Assembly: GCA_030533445.1 (NCBI GenBank)
Contig: CM060070.1
Coordinates: 31,978,001 to 32,042,000, forward strand
DNA: 64,000 nt
From: Cyprinodon diabolis
Taxonomy: Eukaryota > Chordata > Actinopteri > Cyprinodontiformes > Cyprinodontidae
Direction of reading: 5' to 3'
The notes under the pieces were generated by a model, which ran no database searches, was not told the origin of the DNA, and was given only the letters and a program-made list of their open reading frames with translations. A program made the position numbers and the translations under genes. Positions 23,001 to 38,000 of the stretch are shown here, piece after piece; positions within the stretch are counted from its first letter, which is position 1, and the number at the start of each line of letters is the position of its first letter.

Positions 23001-26000
23001 CGTACCCTCTGGCTGTGTCTCCTTGTCCAGGTGTCTGAATCAAATGAAGGAGGACGGCCTGTCTGTGGATGACCTGTTCAGCCATTGTGTTTTCCGACAA
23101 GATGAAAGGGACATGCTGCTGAAGGCGATTCAAACGGTGAAACCAGACTACGAGCCCAACCTCAGCTTGGATGAAAGCCAGTGTGCCTCGCCACTGGTGC
23201 AAGACTTCTACACAAAGGTATGTAGGGTTGTGTTTAATGGTCTTAGTGCTGTTCTATTGGTACACTGAGAAAGAAAGTAATGGTACAGTAGAAATATTCT
23301 CCGGAATCTCTGAGATTTGCCTTTTAACCTTAGTGATCAGAGTGGCTATTCAATAAATATAAAAAAGGAAGTGCATGCTTTATAAAAACAATTATCAAAT
23401 ACATTAATCTCTTATAAAAGTTTATCTGTGCATATAAAATATTTACATTTAGTTAGTTGTTTCTTATTGTCAAGTGAAGCACCAGAGAGTTGGGAACGCT
23501 GTCAGAAGACTCCAGTCTGACTACGATTGATTTGATTGTCACCCATTAACAACCAGAAAGGCACATGCCTATTTATAGTCACCCAGCTCTGCCGTCTAAT
23601 GGCTTCTCTGCTTGTGTTGCCTCCCTTCCTCTCACCTCTCCTCTTTTTTCTCACCTCCCTTTTCTTCTTATGCTTGTCACATGACTCATCAGCAGCTTTT
23701 TGAACAATTGCTGTATTTTTAGCCGCTGTCCAGGCACGATTTTTATTTTCCTCATCTGACTGACTGCCTTATTCTTGGCCTGATTGTGTAAGATTGCTGT
23801 TATCAGTGTGTGATATGTTTTTTTTTTCTTTTCTTTTTAAATTGTTATTTTGAGCTCATGCAGTGATGGTACAAAGACGGTACACTCTCTGTAAACTCCA
23901 GGGGTTTATGTGTATAATAAAGCTCCTCTTGCCTTTACCGGGTCCTAAAATAACAGCAGGTATAATCAGCCACAGATGAACAGCAGGACTTGATGTGCTC
24001 CATCCAATCAATATTTATTAAACAAAATATTTGGAAAATGTAGCATACGGTAAGCGGTGATTTACAGGCTTCTTGAATTCCCTCTGAACTAGTACAAAGC
24101 ATCTCTCCTAATCTAAAATGTAAAACTAGTCTATTGCTGTATGATGTTTACACGTTTCTAGATTGGAATTTGTCTCCTTTTCTTGAAAATATAGGTTCAC
24201 AATGATTTCTACACACCATAAGCATCATCTTCTAGCTTATTTTTCTTTTGTAACTGGGTTTGATTTGAGGGGTATACTTTTATAACAGTTTTCTAATGAT
24301 ACTGTCACCTGTGGCCAAAACAGAAAACTGCAAAACTCCTCTGCTCGTTCTCATAGATCTTGCTCGTACTTAAGTTTTTTTTTTTTTTACTTTTTCCCCT
24401 TACATGGAGTTGTCATTGGTGTCTGATGCCGGTGGCTTTTAATATCTGTCCTGAATATAACTAGAGCTGTAACTAACGATTTTTTTTCAAATCAATTTAT
24501 CTGTTGATTATTTTTTCGATTAATCAATTGATAATCGTATAGCCAAAGGTTCCTTAAAGAAGACTTTTTAATAAACTTAAACTTTTCTGCTTTAGGAGTT
24601 CTGGATAGAGCATATAGATAGATAGACAGAAAACTTTTGATTATCTTAAAAATAGAATACTTATTTATTTTACAATTTTGGTTGAATTACTTTTGCGATG
24701 TCAGCTACAAACACGTTTTAGAGTCTCAATACTCCAGTTAAAGTTGAATCAATTACTAAATTAGTTGACGATTATTTGAATAATCAATTAATCGCGATTA
24801 AGCTAATTAATTGTTTCAGCCCTACATATAAAGCTACCATTGTTTGCTAGGTCGGACCCATTTAATTTGGACACACTCACTCACACAACCTCACATTTGC
24901 AGAACAAACAAACACAGACACAATGCAGGGAACTTCTGACCCAAAGTAAATTAAATAAAATAGGCTACAGGCTTATAGATGCAACAACACTGAACTACAG
25001 AGGTGTCATTCTGCTCATCAAACAATGTTTTAGTCGTAAAGAGTTAAACAAAAAGGATATTTTAAAGATATTTTTCAGTAAAAACTTGCATGTCTCTCTC
25101 AGCTCACTTAGTAGAATTTAAAACTCCTGTCTCAAAACATGTACTATCAAAGTGTGTTTAGTGTTTTTTAGTTTGTATTCCCTTTTAGACTCATATGACA
25201 CAGTTTTGTCTACTCTAAGTCATTCTGCTACATGTACCTGCTGTCCAAATAAACCTTTAAAGGCTTGAATTAAACATTTTTAATAGGTTTGGTGATTACA
25301 GAAAAAACATTGTTGGCTTATAGTTATAAAAAAGGCAGAGCACTAACAACATTCTTTAATAACTTAATACAACTCTGCTTTTATTTCAGCTTTGAACTTA
25401 AAGTTTTGATTCAAGTACTATTCCATCAGACGGGAGATTTCCATTCATTAGCAACAAAAAACGAAACACCTTTTGACAAATCATAGTCCTACAAACAGGA
25501 AAAAATTATTCCTGACAAAAAAGTCTTGTCAATTTGATAGTAGTCGTTTTCACAAAAACATAGTTCAAGCTAAGCGCTTTTTGGTCCTTATTCTCTTTCT
25601 TTTTGAGGAAACCATTTAATATGTAAATTAGAGCAGGTGTTTTAAAAACTTAGCCTCAATAAAATCAATTATGTGTAATAAAAGGCAATAAGAAAGAAGA
25701 AAATTGACACTAGGCATGGGCTCAGGTACATTATGAAGTAGCTATTTTTAACCTGTTAGAACTTTTTTTTAGAACCGGGTCTTGTTAAAGACATTTGGCC
25801 AAAATGAAGAGGATAGCAGTCGCTTCTTGAACAGTTCCTAACTTATCTAGCATTGGCTTTTAACACTAGGGCCAGGGTTTGTCTCTATGGAAACGCAAAG
25901 AGCTGCTGCTTAGTGAGCTGTAGCACTATTAGTTCCCTTTTACCGATATTTATGTAGGTTTATATATACACACACAACATGTCTAAGAGAGAGGGGGCTG

Positions 26001-29000
26001 TTTATATTATTAGGGAGTGTTTGGCCATAATATGAGTTAGTTCTTAAGACATTTAGACTCTTTCTTCATCTATTTAGTTTTTACTTTGGGTAGAGATGTT
26101 TTTTAACTCTGACACAACCTTCAGATCTCCATCATTTTAAGTAAGGAAGACGAACTCTGGCTAGATCAGAACAGGGCTGAAGACCATGCAATAAGGGCTG
26201 TATGATGTCTTGTTCTCTCTTTGCAAAGATTAAATAAAATGGGGACGGAGTGAAATCCATCAAGCTCTGTTTATTAAACTGGAGTGAATAGTTTCCCCAC
26301 AACTGTTATGGTTCTCCCCGTTTGGGACTCTGAGTTTTTAGTTTTCTGTTATCAGTTTTTCTGTTTTGTTCTTTGGTTCATTTTCCATTATATTCAACAG
26401 TCTTTAGTTACTCTCTGTTGCCCCCTTGTGCTCGTTTCCTTTCACCTTGGCTTCCTTCTAGCTAGATCCACTCACACCTGCTCCTCATTTAGCTCATTAG
26501 TCCATCCTTTGTTCTGTTTCCCTTAAATGTTCCACCTCTGCAGTCCTGGTTCCTTGTTGTTGTTTCCTCATTTCTGGCTCCTCGTGTGAATTTTCCCCTA
26601 AAGTGTTTTGGTTCTTGGTATTTATGTTCTTTGGATTTTGCTTCAGTTTACTGATTAAATCCTCAAGACTCACCTCTGCCTCCTGAACTCTTCATTTGGG
26701 TCCTCATTCAACCTCACCATTGTTAACAACAACAGTTTCTTTTTCATTTTTATGCTGATTCTCTATAATGTTAAAACATCTTAATTGGTATTCAAGCAAT
26801 TAGAAACCAAAGCTCCTTCATAATTGCTGACCACTTTTGCATGTTTTTTTTTTATTTTTTTCTCAGGTATTTTGACACAGTTGAAAAACCTATCCATCGT
26901 CAAAAACATAACATGCTTCACAGGGTTGTACAACAGATTACAGCCATGGCTCTTTCTGAGCCACTCCAGAATGTCAATAATGCATCCAATCAGAAAATAC
27001 ATGTGGTTTTGGGTTATAATTAAAGAATTACTTTAAACTTGAATCCTGCAGGGTTATTCATACAGTACATTTGGGCAGAATCTTGGCTTTTTGTGATTGA
27101 AAAAAAAACAAAAAAAAAAAGTTCAAATCTGCTTGTTTCTTTTCAACCAGCCTTTGTCAAGATAGATGTTTGAACATCCAACACTACTCTGACTGTTTGG
27201 CAGGTCACAGGAGCTTAAAGGCTGTCCAAATAACTGGCTCACTGGATAAGAGAGGAGCAGCCCGGATGGCCTCTGGAGAGTTTTGAATCTGTGTTTGCAG
27301 CAGAAGCCCGGTCTAATTAGAACATTGTTTGTTGGTGTAAAAATGAATTTTGATGAAGCTGTGGATCGTACAAAATGCAGTTTGATCTAGTTTCAACGTG
27401 TCTACAGAGACTGACTGTTTTTTCTCATTAATTTATTTTGGCCTGCATTGCTGTTAATCTTGCGTACCCTGGAAAGACAAAATATTGCCAATTCCCTTCA
27501 TTTAATCTTTCTTTCAATCACTTAAATAACTCAAGCTTTGTTGGACAAAGAAAAGCCATCTTACTTTAAAAGTCAAACAGCGATATCTGGTTAAGGACTT
27601 TTGCTTAAATCTCCACTTTCTCTGCTTTCTTTGCACTAATTAGACATTACAAACACGTATCCCAGTTTGCCATAACATCACTTCCTAACAGTGTTTATCT
27701 TCCATGTTTTTCTGTAAGACTGGCCCTGATCTGTTGGAGCATGAACTTTACAAGACATGTAGCGATACTGTCATATCTGGCATTGGGTATTGAGGTCTAA
27801 CTTTATTAAGTTATGTAATTTTCCTCCATGGATCAGTCTTGTGTGGCCAGCACTCCCTACAGATTACTGGACAGAGATCTGGGAAACGTAGAAGCCAAGT
27901 TTATACTTTTTATATGCTTTGCAGCAGTGGACAGTATTTTGTTATAATACCCCACAGCCTGCATGGAGTATGGTTTAATTAAAGCATGGTCTGTAGCAAT
28001 ACTTAAATTATGATAAGTATTACGCTGCCTCTCCAGGTTTGTCTTGTCTTGTAGTGCATCGTCATGGGACATTCCATCCATTTGATGTAAATAGAGCACA
28101 TTTTAACTCAGCAGGTTGCTTTCTGCTTCATGGGATTTTGCTGACTATTTTTGGTCTTTTCATGAATGGAAAATAGTCTGCTTATCCAACCCTGTGGTTA
28201 TGAAACTCTATGCATGACAAAATGTGGCTGATATTGTGTAGCTTCCTTCTCAAAACAGTATTCATTTATTCAGCAGTCTGAGCTTCTGTAGCTTCAATAT
28301 TGGATTAAAGTAGGCAGGCCTGTTTTCACTCTTTATTGATTGATTGATTGACTTTATTGATCTCACATTGGAGAAATTTACCAGTTACATCAGCTCAATA
28401 GTCAGATAGCCAAGTGGCTGGAATAGTGTACAGGGACATCTGTACAGAGTATGGGCTGGAAACCTCAAGGTCAAAGTAGGAAACACCTCCAAAGATGGCA
28501 CTGGGAGTTCCAGATACAGACGGTATGGTAATGGCAAACCATTGCGGTGATGGACAAAAAGCAAGGAAACCTGTTGTGATTGACATAGCAATATGAATTT
28601 ACTGCAACATCTGGAAAAAGGAACATGAGAAATTAGAGAAATACCAGGGGCTCAGAGAAGCGCTGGAGAACGCCTGAAAGGTCAAGGCATCAGTGGTGCC
28701 TCTGGTCATTGGGACACTTGGGGCAGTGAGCCCCAAACTCGAGGAGTGTTTACAGCAGATACCTGGTAATTCAAGTTCCACTGGACAACAAAGTCCAGTG
28801 GATTTTTTAAAAACTTTTTTTGAATGGAGCCAGTATTGCTTTTCTTCATCCAGGAGGCACAGTTTGAAAAGAACAATGTTAAAACATCTGCCGTTCTTTC
28901 TTCCCTTAGTCGAGGTTGGTGTTTGGTATCCTCTCTGTACCAACCTGGGCAAAAGAACCATCCATTAGGAAAGTGTCAAGGTGAAAACTGCTGGTTTGAA

Positions 29001-32000
29001 AAAAAAAAAAAAAAAAAAAAAACAAGTACAAAAGCACTAATTTAGTAAAATGAAAACATCAAAATATTTCCCTTATGCCCAAACCTGCTCTGTGTACTAC
29101 TTGAGAAAAGCAAACTTTAACGCTGTGTATTGATTTGCATTTAACACTAAACTAGAATAGAACTTTGTGCCGATGTTATAAATAATGATAAATAAAGGTT
29201 TTCCAAATTTTCTAGTCAAAGTCGAGCTTTAAATCTGATTAAGAGGTTATGTATAATTTTGTTAAATAACTTTTAATATTGTGTTGCTCTTTTTCCTTTG
29301 TTACATCTCCTGTGTTAACCTTTGAAATCATTACTCTCATGGAATGGTAAAAGCTCTGTGTTTAGCTATAATGGAACAAAAGCTGACAGCAATAGTTTCT
29401 CACCACATGAGCAGAGGTTCAGAAATGCACAAGCCACCAGACAACTGCTGTTAACGTCCTCACTTTTTAGGCAGATGTGAATGTAAACATGGTAACTTAC
29501 AAGCATCTGTTTACACACGTCATCCAGGATGCTGGTTTCTTCCTCTGGTGTCTAACGCTCAGATGAGATATATTGATGGATGAGTTGGATGACTAAGGAG
29601 TAGAGATCGGCTGTTGGCATGTTTTCCATTGTAGCAAGCAAAGCAGCTAAATCAGAATACCATCAGTGTCCCATTGTTATGGGATCAAGCTAGAAGTAAA
29701 GCATTGGTATGTCCAGTAATTATGTTTTTCTTCATTGTTTGTCTGGATTTTGATTCTTTTAGAGAGAGCACCACACTTACCCCAAGCTGGACTTCACCCA
29801 GGAGGAGCTCCAGGAACGTTTTAAACGTCAGCTCATTGTAGAGAAGGCCTGCACTGTCACCATTGACTCTGTTGAGTCCATCAAACCTGTCACTGAAAAC
29901 ATGGCCAAAATGGTAAATATAATCTCCCACACAAGTAATATCTTCCCTACTGAGAACCCCTACTCCAAGGGTTAAGGTTTTCTTGGATCTGTGAAATAAT
30001 GTTCATACACACTTGACACCTTTTAGTATGAAACATTCCATTTGTCTGCTCTGCCTCTTTTCAACTCTGGCATTTCCAGCAGGGCCTGGCTTGTCCGACT
30101 CTGCAGATGGGCTATGTGGGAAGCGAGCAGGCTGAGAGTCCCTGGTGGTCCGGCAGCATTTACAGACTGCCAGGACTGAATAATTATGCAATGTAATGGA
30201 GCCCTCTGGAGAGAGTGTGGAGTCACATCTCCATCCAAGATCTGAACCAGGGTTTCTACTTCATTCAAACTTCTCTGACACTTAAACTTGTGCAACAAAA
30301 CTTCAAGAGCTGCCAAAGTGTGACTAAATAGCCATTTTACTCTCCTCATATAAAACATAGAAAAATCGATGAGCTTAGCCTGCTGTAAACAAACGGAAAC
30401 CTGTTTTTGATATCCTTTATATTTCACATTTTGGCTACCATAGTGATATATAAACTTCATAAACTATTTGTGCGGAAAAAATGAAAAAGCACTGGTATTA
30501 ACTAAAAAAATAAACTAGTTTATTAGTTTTCTGACTTATGAAGGTTAAATATTTAACCACTTGAGATGTATAAGGTTTTATTTAAAAACCGACTTCAATG
30601 TTTATTTTAATTTGTGGGATCAACCACAAAACAAAAAGGTTAAATGGAGTAATTTAATCTGTAAAGGCCTCGAAGGATTGGTGGGGAATATTAGTTGGCG
30701 ATCGGCATCATGTAGACCCGGAAACCTAAAAGATAAGGCATAGAAATTGTTATTAAGAGGCTTAAAGCAGGGTTAGATTATAAAGCATCCTAACCTTTAA
30801 AGATCTTATGAAGCCCTAGTGGACCAGAAATTCCAAAATGGAAAGAGTATGACACAACTCAAAACCTGCAAAAAGAGTAAATATACCTTAAATCACCCTG
30901 ACCCAAAGCCCTCCCACCCCCAACACTCTTCAAAGTATATGCATACGTAGTCCAGACTTAAATCTAACCTAGGAACTAGCAGTTCAGTTCACAGAAACGC
31001 CATCCACCCAGTCTGATTGAACTTGACCTGATTTCCGTCTATTCATGTACACCTCCCTCCACTTTGCCTTTTTCTATAGATCTCTAAAAGCTCACAGGTT
31101 CACAGTCGTCCCCTTTAGGTGAAGAGCTATGCATCTCCCAAAAACTAACACTAATGGGTCACTGAGCTGCTTCTCTGATTAATTTGGCCCTTGCCTTTCA
31201 ATTAAAGAGAACAACCATTTCTTTATCAGCTTGGAGTTTTGCTTTATTCTTTCCATTTTCAAGCAAATACTAGTTTTGGCTCTGTGTTATGTTTAAGTCT
31301 TACAGTAGATGTTTATATTATATTAGTTGAATGTGATTTTTTTCATCTCCATAGAGTTTCTTCTGGGTGTTGATAAAAAAGTTGCTGCAGGTTGTTGCAT
31401 AGAAACCCAGAAAATCAGGGGAGGGAGAAAGAAGGGAAAATGGGGGAAAAAAGAAGAGAAAGAGAAAAAGGGAAACAAAAGAGTTCATCAAATCCATGAA
31501 TGAACTACTTTGCGATTGCATTTTTCTGATAACAGCTCCCTTATAGATCTGTTGGTGTCCCTTCGTATGTATTTTCTCTCCTGATCCAGGCATGTTTACA
31601 GTAAAAAAACAAAAAAAGAATCCAAAATGTTTTTGCAGTCTCAGATTTATAAATGCTGCTGTTTAAGTAAAGTTCACGTCTTAATGGCACCTTAGTTTAT
31701 ATAAAGATACAGATCTAAAGCTTTGCTGTCTGTTTTGTACAGCGTTAAATTAATCGATAAGTACAAATATATTTGATATGTAATACATATTATTATTTTA
31801 TAGTATCGAATGACCTTTTTTTTTTTTTTTTTTCTATTTATCTTCAAGTTATATTAAATATTATTAATACTGTTCTGTTCTTTTTTTTCCTTACACATCT
31901 CATTTTCTTAAAGGTACATACCAAATTTTTCTGTTTTAATCAGTAAATATTCACTCACTCTAAGATGGATGACCTCCAGTTGTGTGATCTTTCAGAGGAA

Positions 32001-35000
32001 ACTGCTGGCCGAACAGCGGGCAGAGTGGCAGAAGGTCCTCCTCCAGGCGCTGAGGGAAAGCAAGATGATCATGGCCAAAACCAACACCAAGGACTACAAG
32101 CTTAACCTTTATCCATATCTGCTGCTGCTGGAGGATAAAGAGTATGTTGACATTATGATACAGGTAATACAAGCCTGCTGAACCTGCCGCTTAACAAAAT
32201 GTCACAAGTTCATGGTGTCACAAAGACTTCCCTGGATTTAAAATGAATGTCTTTGAAAAGCATACCCCGTGATTTTCCCTAGACTTTTTCTTATTATCAT
32301 TGTTTCGGATGATGGAACATCCAAACTGATGTCTATTGCTACTTTTGATTCAATTTTCTTTGCCTCTGATCCCTCGAATTGTTCTGTGTTTTAAATTTTT
32401 TTGCAGAGTGTTACCAACTTGCCTCCTAGTGGAGAGTCACTTAAGATTTTAGCTCGAGATCTGGGCAACAGGATCTACACCAAGTACTGCGTGAGACAGA
32501 AGCAGCAGAATCAGATTGTAGAAAAGCTGGAAAGCATCTATAGTGCCTACACAGATCTGCTGGCCAAAGATACCAAGGTAAAAAAATCATATACCCATAA
32601 TTACTCATAATTACCAAAATACACCCGAAAACACCAATTCTAAATGGGCAGTTTTATTATGCAAATAATATATGAAAGAAGTATTACAATAATCCATTGA
32701 TCTTTCATTTTCCAACATTTAATTTTCCTTTGGTTAATAATGATTTGATTAATATATTTTTAACTGAATTACATTTTTAGTGATGACAGGGTATTTTGCT
32801 GAGGTCATAGTTAAACTGAAGCTGTTTCCGCTTGTTGCATTCTGAAACACTGATTTACTTTAAAAAATACTTTGATAAACATATGTTAAAAATAAGCTAT
32901 CAGATGAACAAGGGTCTGAGGACAAACCCAGAACTACTAGATTTACGATTAAGATTTTACATAAATAGAAATATTATGTAATACAAAGAAAACTCCTGTT
33001 CTAAGCTAATCAGTTAAAGGAATTTGCAAATATCCTCAGTTTTATTGTAATCTATTTGAAGAAGTTGCCTAAAGTGCTGTATATACTTTAATCTGTTGTG
33101 TAAATTATATTCTGTTTTAATTTTCACTTTAAATGACATGATCTACTTCAGACCTGATTATAAAAATGTAACTGTTGCCTAACATCTTAGAAAATGTGAT
33201 ATTATTGTGTATTTCATAATCAATCAGCTCTGTTACATTTTGAAACCTAATAGACTTCCTGTGTTGACTTAATGGGGATCTGCACTCTTTGTCTCTGTGT
33301 TTATATGGCTTTTTAAGCCCTTTGGGAAACCGCTAGCGGTCAAAGAAAACAGGAAGTTAGTTAAGGTGTTTTTTCTTCAATCCGGGGTAATTTATATATA
33401 GACTTTGTAGTTAAAACAGAGACATTTATAATATCTTTAGACCAACACATCTAAAAGTTCTACCTTCGATATTTGCTTTTTCTAGCACCAGTTTTAAATC
33501 TAAAAGACATGAAAGAAACTGTAACTTAAGGGTTGATATTCATATTGTAATGTGATGTGTTTCGCTTTAGGTGAACAATGTTCTTCCAAGGGAACAGTGG
33601 TGTAAGCTGGAGATGGAACAGCTTTCAGGACCCACGCTGAAGGGGGGTGAGACCAGCTGGCCGTATATTGTAACTCTGGAGCTGGGCACCTTCATGGTGG
33701 ACATAATGGTGAAGAACCTTAAAATCCACAGTGATATTCTGAACCCTGCCTACGACAGAAAGCTCATCCCCATCCTCTACCACATGTATACCTTCCGCAG
33801 CACCAGACAGGTACAGTTCTTTTGTGTGGAGCCTTTCTGATGTAGAATTGCCCCACAGCTGTAACCAGAATTGTACTTTTTTTTTCACTCCGTACCTTCA
33901 CTATTAATTCCACGGTGCAGAGAAAGAAAAGTATGTTTTAGCATCAGATTTATGGATGTCTGGGGGACAGTAATTCGCCTAAATGTTATGAATGCTGGCG
34001 TACCATAAAGAACAAATTATGAACAGTTTAGTTGGTGCCTTCAAGTCGTCGCCCATAGGAAGACGTTACCTGGATATAACTTTACGGAATATCTTCAGAA
34101 CAGCTCAAAATGACACAAAACTCATATGGGTAACTAGAACATGATGTAATAACGTAAAATCAAGGGCCAAATGTGTTCCCCTTTAACCGGAGTTGACATC
34201 AGTGTCTTGAGTTGAGCTGGATGCCGGTCGCTTCTTCATATCATTGAATATAACTTTTTGATTATTTACTATATTAGAACAATTTAACATGGACACGCTT
34301 GACAATATATCCGCCGAACAACGCAGAAACTTCTGACCCAAAGTACTTTAGGAAAATAGGCTACAGGCTTATAGATGCATTGATACCAAGCTGCTGAGGT
34401 GTCAGTTTGCTCATCAAACAATGTTTTGCTCATAAAGGGTCAAATAAAAATGATATTTGAAAGATGTTTTCAGTAAAAACTTACATAATTTGCTCTTTTA
34501 AGGTATTTAAAGATTAGTTGTGATATATAAACCATTGTGGTTTGATTCATAATTCTGAATTGTTTTGTTTTCACAAAACTTTTGTAATTCTTGAAAATGT
34601 TAATAATCATTAAGAAATCAAAGTTGCCAAGGAGCTGATTTATGCAGTTTTGGTTGGGGTATTTTAATCTTAGATGTATGGAGAAAAAATGGGTTAGGCT
34701 ACGAGTAAAAAGAGCCCTTTGAAAAACTACCTGGATAAGCATTTATAAAGGATTAAAAATAAAGGAACAATAAACACAACTCCATTTTAGCCCCCTATAT
34801 TTTGAATATCTGATAATTATACATAATTGCTGATTACGTATTTAAAAAGAGTAAATGGGAAAATAGCCACAGAGCTGCCATTTTCATTAAAAAGAAACAG
34901 GAGTAGAATAAAAAACAACCTTTAAGGACTTGACCTTCATTTTTTGTAAAAAAGATTCAAAAGCCTGTTACCTTGAACACTTGAGCACCTTTCTATCGAG

Positions 35001-38000
35001 CATGAAGCTCCTAGGAGTGTGATTTATAAAAACCACTTTCCCCTGGTGGGAATTGGTGGTGGTAACAGTTGAGCAAGATGAATAGGCCCCAGTCTAATCC
35101 CTTTTTTCAGTGTTCCCTTAATTGGCTCACTGATTTACTGCCCTGGGAGCCTGCATCAGGCTGAGGTGAACATGCTTGGGGAAAAAAATGGGTTAAAAAG
35201 GTGATGGATGTGTGGGGATTTGATCTTGATCCGCTTTGACAGTGAGGCATTCAGTAGTCAAGCTTATTTCTTGTGTAATTTTCTATTCTTGTAGTTTCCG
35301 ACCCTTTTTCTCTATAGCGATTAACCCATGGGGGGGATCCTAATGATTTTACCGCACAGCATGATGGTTTGACTCATTGGAGCAATAATCTGATGTTTTT
35401 GCCAGGTTACAGTCAACAAAGATATTCTTTTTATACACTATAGATCAAAATCTCAAAACCAGCTAAAAAAATTGCAACAAATTATGTTTCACATTATTTG
35501 AGTTTAAGCAGGTTTTAAGTAGAACTTAGTAAGAAGAACTGAAAATTACAGCAAGAGGTTGGCTTCAGGGTAAGCCACTTATTTAAAACAACCATTCAAC
35601 AGAAATAGTGAATATAAAATGTTAATCAGCTAATTAGTTGTTTAAGACAAGAGCCTTTTAATGCCATAATCTGGGCAAGAATTTGGATTCTTTGTCATTT
35701 TCTGTGTGTGCTGCCAAGATCTCCTGAAAGCAAAGCATGAAAGCTTACTGATGCAGAATGCAGTAAAAAACGTGGAGCATGAAAAGGCCTGAAAATGTGG
35801 TGCGGCATCGTGGTTGGATTTAGTAAGATGGTCATTTTGAATTTCTTAGACAATTCAGATGGTTACGGGAGAAACAAGGAAAACCAGAAAAGCTGATCAG
35901 TGCTGATCTGATTCGCTGGTGGTCAAGAAGTGGCATGATCTTCAACCAAAATTGAGGCCATTAATGGTGCTAACTGTAGCCTATAGCTATCCTATTTCAA
36001 CTATGAGGCAAGGGCTTCAAAAACATTTTCAACTTAGGGCTGGGCGATATGACTTAAATCAATGTCATGAGAAATTTGGCAGTTTTAACTTAATAATGAT
36101 AAATGCATGAAAAATGCTCCGGCTCATCTATCAGAAATAAAGGCACCAACAGGAAAAGGAACTGATCTTTTCATTATTTACTTACACAAGTCTTGTCCCA
36201 TTCAGGTTCAACAATGTCTCGTGAACAGGAGAAAAATGTTAGCTCTCTTGCAATTACTTGAGCAAGGGTAATGGAGCCTTTTGCACATCTTTGAACTCAA
36301 CAGTGCTGCTGTGCTGTAGGTGGTGGAGATTGGATGTGTTATTTTGAGTAGTCAGTATTCAGAAAAACTTTGCATTTCATGTTCTTTTGCTAACATCTAT
36401 GGCGTAATTTTGGTGTCACCGAACTGAGCGTGGAGCGAGAACGATGGGGATCGTTTAAACAAAACTGGTCTGCCGTGCACTTAACTCAGACAACTTGCTC
36501 TAGACCAGTGTTTTTCAATCCTGGTCCTCAAGGCACACTGCCCTGTATGTTTTTATATGTTTCCCAGATTTCACACACCTGTTATCAATCGATAGCTGAT
36601 TATCAGGCTTTGCTGAACTGCAATCATCTGAATCAGGTTTGCTGAACCTCAGAAACATCCAAAACATGCAGAGCAGTGTGCCTTGAGGACCAGGATTGAA
36701 AAACACTGCTCTAGACTGCTTCTCTGCGTACTCAGCTTCATATCTGCTCTCACTCAGCTCCACAGGATCAACTGATGTTTACAGATGTTAGATGCTTCTT
36801 CACTGGGTTCATCCATCAGTGTCGTTGTTTAATTTTCTGACTGGATCTGTGGAGTCACTTGATTCCCCACACCCTTCAGCGTCCTAAAGGGGAAGGAAAT
36901 ACCAGCCATCAGCGCACACAGAAAAAACAGAAAAGTTACATTTATTTATTTTACCAACATGGGAAAATTGTCACCAGTTATCCTGGTTAAAGACGGCAAT
37001 GGTTTATATTTGGTTTATTGCCCAGGCCTGCTTTAAAGACATCATCTGCTTCAAGCCTTCAAAATTACTTGTTCAAACTTTGAACATTAGAAAAAAACAT
37101 GGCGCATTGAAGGTTTGAAAGATCTCTTACTCTATGACAAGAAAAAACACACAACCTTCCAAAATTGGAGGCATAACAAGGAAATCCCATGGATTTGGAA
37201 GCCTTTTGCTTGAATGGAATAATGGTGCTTCAGGTTTTGCAGCTGGCGCTACGGAGATGTTTTAGCTGACTTTCCTAATGACTCAGGGCTTTCATCACTG
37301 TGGTAATTACTGACTTTTTTGAGCAGGAAATTGTTGCTATTCACAATGCACACCTGACAAATGATTTCTTACAGGAGGAAAATTTCCAAAAAGAATAAAC
37401 AGTTCCAGACAGTGAATGCATGAAGCCAGTGTTAGACACTTGAGACGTTCTCACTAGGCTCCTTGCAAATGTTTGCATCAAGCATGCCCCAATGACTGTT
37501 TGAGGGAATCAACAAGAAGGGTGGAGCTACTTATTGCCGAGTCATGTTCTGACATGTTGATTTCTTAAACCTTTGGCAAATTGATAAACAGCCCATTTCA
37601 GTTAATGGGTTGTTTTTAATCTATTTCCTGCTTAAAAGTTTTTGTCTCTCCTTTCAATTTGTTCTTTCAGCATTATGAAGCTATGCTTGGAACGTTTCTA
37701 GTATCCAATAGTACAAAATTGAATTTCTTGAAATTATTTCAAGTTTTTTTTACAATTGATCAGCAGGGTTTTGCTTAAAATTAAACCTATTTGGTTTGTT
37801 TTGTTTCTTAGTTGGTCTGTAAAAGTATGAAGTTAGTAGAACTATGGAAAATGCAATTTATTGAAGGCTTTACAAATATATCATTAGTAGGAGGAAATTC
37901 TGTGACAAGGAAAACTGTTTGATCAAAATTTTAGAGAGGCAGTCAAACAAAGTAAAGCTTATTTTTAAATCCTTACATCTGTTAATAAATCTGCTTAAAT

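Larger units (their letters stand above)
15267..23030 (+). other. polrmt: POLRMT intron 4
   Basis: A 7,764-bp intron. It contains the hAT MITE at 15886-16234, the TTAA element at 17561-18440, Tc1-like fossils at 19661-19955 and 20990-21150, and the 32-bp minisatellite with its inserted hAT MITE. I see nothing identifiable in 16243-17560, 18441-19660 and 21250-23030. Confidence 0.8.
23218..29762 (+). other. polrmt: POLRMT intron 5
   Basis: A 6,545-bp intron. It contains repeat X copy 1 (24380-25110) with an inserted hAT MITE, a solo LTR (26304-26728), a SINE tail (28335-28382) and a LINE fossil (28557-28853). I recognise nothing in 23300-24380, 25110-26300 or 26735-28330. Confidence 0.8.
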
